The notes under the pieces were generated by a model, which worked only from the letters and a program-made list of their open reading frames with translations, was not told where the DNA came from and did no database searches. This document shows, in pieces, positions 58,321 to 64,000 of a stretch of 64,000 nucleotides of DNA (positions are counted from its first letter, which is position 1; the number at the start of each line of letters is the position of its first letter). This DNA comes from Stictocephala bisonia (taxonomy: Eukaryota; Arthropoda; Insecta; Hemiptera; Membracidae), in contig JAQJVL010000426.1 of assembly GCA_035578905.1 (NCBI GenBank), forward strand, positions 90,001 through 154,000, given 5' to 3'. Made by a program: the position numbers and the translations under genes.

Positions 58321-59809
58321 GGAAATGAGGTAAATAGTATTTCTGATATTTATTTCTAACATGTTATATTAGGGTATAACTGGCTTAAATATCTTAATAT
58401 TTCAATCCAGTGGTTAGTTTCTAACGATAATGAAATGTTATTATTAGATTTGCTACAGGTGAGGTAAATCTGGATAATTCAGTAGCAATTGTTTTCTTTT
58501 TTATGAATTTTACATAAACATTGTGAAGTAATTTTAAAAAATCTACAAAACTAGTAATAGATTGTTCTATTGATAATTGTTAGATCCTGCATTGTGGTAC
58601 AAGTTTGAGTGTGACGAACGTATAAAATTGGTAAGTTAAGTATTAATTGTAAAATTTTTTGTTTATTTAGAACCTACGACATGGTTTTCTGAAACGTTTA
58701 TAACTATTATTATTATTATATTGGGAAAATTGTGATTTCTAATTTTAGTTTTTCAGCTTGAACAACTACAACTTTCTCATGTTAGAATATTCTTTTTTTT
58801 TTCATTAAATACAACATAATATATTTAAATTAATTTCTTTTAAAAAGTTACTAGACTGATAGATGCACTTTGAAACGTATAGAATGACAGTTATCAGCCA
58901 TGTTTCTATACTTGAAATTAATACGTGGGAATAGGTGTGATATTGATTTTTATTCATACTTTTAGGCCACCAGAGGGAAGTACAAATCATAGGATTACAA
59001 AACCCAAGCAATAAATATTGAGCTAGATTGTACATTTTTAAAATCTAATATATATTACTTGTTTAAACTCATCCAAGCAACTCTTTCTCTAATGATGATA
59101 ATTTTACCTTTAGTTTTAATATTAACACAGACGTAGGTTTTTACGACAGTATTCAGATATAAAGACACAATAAATGCAAAAATAGCTTTTATTCATATAT
59201 TTGTAATGAATAAATATCGATTTTAATTATAGTAATATGATCACTTAACAGTGGTGCTTTTTTATTCAAAATGCCTAGTGCATTGACTTATTGCACTTTT
59301 TACGTAATGCTTAGTTAATTGGGCAAATATTTGTACAGTAATAATAATTGTTAATAGTAATTACCACTTAACCAATCAAAAAATATAATATTCATAAAAA
59401 GACCTGAAAATCCATTTGATTAGAAAATTGTTCGTGGAATAATTATGTGATTAATATTACATAACATAACTTATTGGTAGAATATTCTTAATTATTGGTA
59501 CTTTTAAATATATTATGCACTTGAGATCTAACATGATATCTAATTATGTATGGACAAGAACATTTTTATAGCCTAGCGGACACTTTGCAGCTTTACATCT
59601 TTCAAATGTCAATCAAAACTTCATTGTTAAGGCGTAATGGATACATTTACATCCCATTATTATTTCATCGATTTGGTTTTATTGTAACTTGGATGTAATT
59701 TTATTTACGGTTATATTTAATAATTAACATGTTGACGTATTTCTCAATATATAAAACGAGTATATTATAAATAAACAATATAAAGTTAAAAATTAGGGCT
59801 ACTTACGTA
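58321..59809. other. AT-rich noncoding stretch
   Basis: No gene seen. The 76-codon minus frame at 58805-59035 has no recognised motif. Confidence 0.5.
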
Positions 59810-60019
59810 TTTTTAGGATGTAAAAATACGTCCATTCAAACTGAGTACCCTTTAAATTATTTATTTAAATTATTTCACACAACATGTTTCAACTTAATAG
59901 TAATTTTCAAGTGTAAATTAAATAACACTTTATTTAATTTATATTAATTTATGTTATGTGAAATAATTTATTAAAAAATGTAAAGGGTACTCAGTTTGAA
60001 TTGTATTACATCCTAAAAA
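59810..60019. mobile_element. MITE (210 bp)
   Basis: TA flanks. The left end TTTTTAGGATGTAAAAATAC pairs with the reverse complement of the right end TTTTTAGGATGTAATACAAT. Both continue with ATTCAAACTGAGTACCCTTT and an AAATTATTTCACA block. No coding capacity. Confidence 0.85.
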
Positions 60020-60637
60020 TATAAATAAACAAATATCAAATTTGATACTGTTAATACTGAAACGTAGTCAATATTTGTACAGTATTCAAACTTGATCACT
60101 TTTCATCGTATTTATTTACTCTCTTTGTTGAATGGAAAAACCAGCCATGTTCTTATTAATGCAATAAAAATAAATTAAAGCAATAATGAACTACAATAAA
60201 TTATTAAAATAATTTTTTCTGATCAATATTTTATAAACGATTTTAACCATAATACTTTATAACAAGTCCTGATTTTATAAAACTCTTCCCTTTATTACGT
60301 TCACTATTGCAAAGTATTATATTCCATACTCCTGAGAATTTTACGCTATTTTTTCTATTTACAATAAAATGATCATACATGTTGTCGAAAAATAATTGTG
60401 AATCAATGAGATGAATGAATTTAGTATTTCTGAAATCACGACTTGCACTTCTTTAGAAAGCTTTATCGGTTTAAAGTCCAAAAACAAATAAATTATCTGT
60501 GCTCCTTAAAGAAAGATGGTTCGTTTTCACGGAGATTATTAAATAAAGTTGTACATGTAATCAAAATGAACAATCAATAGTGTGCGATCTCCCTTTTTAG
60601 TTAAAACACATCGAATCATAAATTCAGGACAAAGAAG

Positions 60638-60700
<63 letters not shown>

Positions 60701-61734
60701 ATGTACTTAGTGTTACTAACCATAATATAAAATTGTTACACTATCGACAAAATTGTGTAGTAGTATGATATACATTATTGAACATAAATCTAATTAATCG
60801 CCCCGTCTGAATGTCCTGTGGCTAAATTTTCGTAGAAAACAAAATAAGTCCTGTGTAATCACTATACTGCATTATTAACTATAAACAGTGGAGCGCCGTA
60901 AGTCTTGACGATAGGCAAAAATATAGCTGTACCCATATTGCGTTCACTAGTTGCAGGCGCTTTGTCCATGACCAGAGACTTGTCACAATGTTATTGGAGA
61001 ACTATAACTGGCCAGGAGTTTGAGCTACTGAGTTTAGTGGGTCTGCCAACTCACTTATTTAATTAAAACGTTGTGGAATGTGAAATGCGGTGTTTTTATG
61101 AAATGTAACAAATTATACTAATAACAAAACAACGTAAGCTTTTAAATATATTTAAAATCTCTTTGTTTTAAATATATTATTAATATGCAGTGAAATATCA
61201 ATATTTTCAAAATACTTTAAGTTTTATAAATATAACAATATTGTGACCAAAAATAATGAAGAAAGGAAAGAGAAAAGAGTCTGGCCTAGTATTCGTTAAG
61301 AAATAAGTGCTATGTTAATAGAAATGCTTTAGAATACGAAGGGCTGTAAAGCCAGAAGTATGCATTAACAACTCATTAAAACTTTCTAGCGGTGCATTTG
61401 AATGGGGCTTACACAAGCAATTTATTTTGAAGCAGTTTTCGTTATACCCTGAAAACATTTAATGAGATGATTAACCACTGTGTCCTTGGCGTCTGTATAC
61501 ATTATGAATAAACAACATGGGTAACGGTAAGTGTATGCTATAAATTACAATTTTACGATATAAAACTATGTAATTGCGTAAAAAAGATTCTTTTTGTTGC
61601 TTTTTCTTTTTTCCAGATAAATTGTAATTTTTAGAACAATTTTTATAAGAAAAACGTATATTCAAAATATGTTTATTTATTTGTGATATGTAAGGTTGAT
61701 GATAAATGTATGTATATTACCATATTTGCAATCT
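60020..61734. other. AT-rich stretch with a (TA)n tract
   Basis: (TA)n of about 27 units at 60641-60694. The patch at 60790-61080 is GC-richer but not recognised. Confidence 0.5.
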
Positions 61735-62640
61735 GCTTTACATTAAGATACTGTCTATTCCTCCAAGTTATCTCTTCCTCCACTTGTCTTTTCTGCATTC
61801 CTCTCTCTTAACATCCGTTTACACTTGGTCTTTACACCTTTCTCTCGATCTCCCTCTAGGTCATCTTCCTCTTTACTCTTCCTCCAGGGCTGTCTTCGGA
61901 TATCTATTATTTCCCATCCTCTTCGCATGTCACATCCACTGTATCCTACTTCTGTCCACTATCTCTTTAGCTGTATCACTTTCAACCTTTCTCTGGTTAT
62001 TTCCTTTCTTTTTCTATCTCTTCATCCTATCTTCTGTATTCCTCTTTAAAGCATCATTTTTTCTGCCCGTATTCAGCTTTTAAATCACCTTTAACCCATG
62101 TCCACATTTCCGCTCCATTTAACAAGATTGGGTAATACTACATTTTTCAACAAAATCTTCCTTCCAATACACCAATTCCATAATATTTTCTTTACCAGAT
62201 CAACAATCTTTCCTCTCCTCCATATTTGTCTCCCCATATTTCTCTATTTGTCCCTCCATGTTTGTCACTCCATATTTGTCTCTCCATATTTGTCTCTCCA
62301 TTATGTCTCTCCGTATTTGTCTCTCTATATATGTCTCTCCATACTTGTCTCTCCATATTTCTCTCTTCCATATTTGTCTCTCCATATTTTTCTCTTACTT
62401 CTACTCGCTCTGCCTTTATTACCTTACGTTCATTGTTTGTAAATTAGTCTCTAACCCATACTTCTTTGTTACTCTTGCCCAATTATTCTACTCCTGTTTT
62501 AAATCTTCATCTTTATTTTTGGTAAATAATTTCATTAATTATGGCATTAAATAGAAACGGGGACAATATATTACCCTGTCTTACTACACTCTCTGTATTA
62601 AAAGATTCTATTTATTTTTCTTCGATAATGAGAAATATGT
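61735..62640 (-). pseudogene. Non-LTR reverse transcriptase remnant with internal array
   Basis: Minus-strand reading gives VVRQGNILSPFLFNAIINEI (62585-62530), the RT motif RQG..LSP.LFN. It then gives KNKDEDLKQE and WARVTKKYGLETNLQTMN, and after a 14-bp tandem array NTEDRMKR, EIVDRSRIQWMCHAKRM and GNNRYPKTALEEE (61955-61880), the LRW.GH..RM...R.PK.AL block. The stretch expected to hold the YADD catalytic motif between INEI and KNKDED is missing. Many stops and frame changes are present. RTE-like by motif order; dead. Confidence 0.82.
62206..62396. repeat. 14-bp tandem array (CATATTTGTCTCTC), interrupted
   Basis: About a dozen imperfect units inside the LINE remnant. On the minus strand it reads as MERQIWRDKYG-like repeats, so open frames here are repeat artefacts. 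Confidence 0.88.
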
Positions 62641-62645
62641 CCGGT

Positions 62646-64000
62646 ACGTTTTGGGGATTTTTATGACTTGGTTTATTAAAATTGCTGGAATATCAAATTA
62701 TTACTGAAAAATAGGAACAAAAATAAATTTAAAAACAAGTGAAATAGTTTTTTAATAATTGTTATATAATTGTACCATTTATAACAGTAAAGTTCATGTG
62801 GCTAAATAACTGTACAAATTAGATTTATTGTGTAAGATAATGCTAATAATGGCATTGGTTCCATGCCGTTACTCACGGCAAACCTAACGTGTACCCAGCC
62901 ACAGACATACAACACTAAACTCTGATACGACTATTTGACTGTGGCAATTTAAATATACAATCATTGACTAAATGTAAATTAAAATAGGAAAAATGCATAT
63001 GTTGTATCGTTTATTGGATTAGTGACTAAACACAGTTAAATCACACATATTTGAATGTCTAATATTTTATGTCATTTTATTACATTGGCATTATTATTAA
63101 TTATCCTCGTTTTCCTTATGATATGTTTGCACTTCTTACGTACTCTTTACAAACGAAGCATTATTACATTATAATTACTACGTATTATTTTTAATCTTAG
63201 TCGTGTAAATAAAAATAAATACCCACACCAGCATCTACATTTTAAGTACAAGTTGTTTTCACGAAAGATGAAAGAGAGTCGTGAGAATGGAAAGGTGGAA
63301 ATGAAAGAAAACATTAAAGAAACCCTAAGTAGCCACTCTGTAACCCCTTTCGGCCCCTTTACAAGTGTAGGGCTTGGCCCCGCTACTTATTGAGAGAGAA
63401 AACGAAACGCTACACTGCGAAAACGTGTCATATTAAAAAAAAAAGTTGTCTGTTATTATTTTGTAATGGGGGAATGGTTTTTATCAGAAACTTTTCAATG
63501 CAAACTATTCATTATTTAACATATCCTTACAACGTAGAACTGTGGAAGGTGCAAGAATTTTACTGTTGATTTACAAACACATAGATAGATTTCTCATCCA
63601 AGGATAAAAATTATGTAACTCCAAATATGAGCTGTTTAAGGAACCCGTGTCCATTGTTAATTTAATGCATTTAAACAAGTACTAAGGACAGAACTCAATA
63701 AGTAGTCGAATTACTAGCAAACGTTTACCTATTCCATAACATATCTATTTGTAGGTACTATAATTAAGGATTATACCGAGAACCTGATCGCAAATCGATT
63801 CTGAGCTAGTCATCTTTAAGAGAAATTATAACCAGAATAAAATAATCAGGGAAACATTTTAAATTAACTGATAATGCCAACAAAACCAATATAATTCCTT
63901 ACTATACTATCACACTTTTCTTGAAAATGGCATCTAATTTAAGGGTATTCGTCCGGGTGCCCAGTTTGGCGCTCTAAGGAATTTAGTTCTAAATGTTATC
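62646..64000. other. AT-rich stretch to the window end
   Basis: No gene recognised. The GC-richer patch 63320-63420 (CCCCTTTCGGCCCCTTTACA ... GGGCTTGGCCCCGCTACTTA) may be part of an unidentified repeat. Confidence 0.45.

Noticed and set aside
61706..62554. Plus-strand frames rich in Ser/Leu/Phe (up to 125 codons)
   Set aside because: Antisense of the RT remnant and the CATATTTGTCTCTC array.
1..64000. CRISPR array or prokaryotic operon in the tandem repeats
   Set aside because: The arrays have no unique spacers and sit in eukaryotic transposon-rich DNA; no cas-like genes.

Overview
The window is AT-rich eukaryotic DNA that looks like intergenic or intronic sequence from an arthropod, most likely an insect. 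The evidence is the mix of elements: Tc1/mariner-superfamily transposons with TA target sites, a short arthropod-type Helitron, decayed non-LTR retrotransposon 3' ends, tRNA-headed SINEs, and many minisatellites and (TA)n tracts. I cannot name the order or species. There is no bacterial-style gene organisation, and I found no complete host gene. Almost every open frame longer than 60 codons is chance, a minisatellite read in frame, or a transposon remnant.

Layout. 0-5 kb is plain AT-rich DNA with one long SINE-like copy (2.8 kb). 5-12 kb holds a palindromic foldback (5.2 kb), a 28-bp minisatellite (7.2 kb), a 36-bp minisatellite (9.0 kb), a mariner-type MITE (9.8 kb), a SINE copy and a non-autonomous Helitron (10.9-11.5 kb). 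15-19 kb is a nest: a reversed Helitron remnant, a 140-bp repeat present in inverted orientation at 15.6 and 18.8 kb, and a 1-kb foldback between them. 19.7-21.2 kb has a 210-bp tandem duplication and a second 36-bp minisatellite family. 24.4-25.6 kb is a dead mariner-superfamily transposon.

26-42 kb carries a MITE (26.3 kb), several non-LTR retrotransposon remnants (26.8, 31.3-32.2, 34.2, 36.6-37.0, 41.0-41.5, 42.1 kb), degenerate 28-bp minisatellite units (33.4-33.6 kb), a tRNA-headed SINE (38.8 kb) and two long SINE-like copies (39.7, 41.7 kb). 46.7-48.9 kb is a 2.26-kb transposon with about 470-bp terminal inverted repeats and a DD41D transposase that is nearly readable. 61.7-62.6 kb is another reverse-transcriptase remnant, interrupted by a short tandem array.

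The most interesting structure runs from about 43 to 58 kb. Several otherwise unrelated-looking blocks recur there in the same order and strand with a nearly constant offset. Each recurrence contains a tandem array at the equivalent place, but the array units differ (67 bp, 16 bp, 40 bp). I read this as an old tandem multiplication of a roughly 4-kb segment, later interrupted by transposons, in which each unit grew its own minisatellite. This is an inference from reading alone and needs a dot plot.

Possible host exons are few and weak: minus-strand open segments next to splice-like signals at 30.64-30.77, 37.93-38.10 and 50.16-50.30 kb. None matches a family I recognise.
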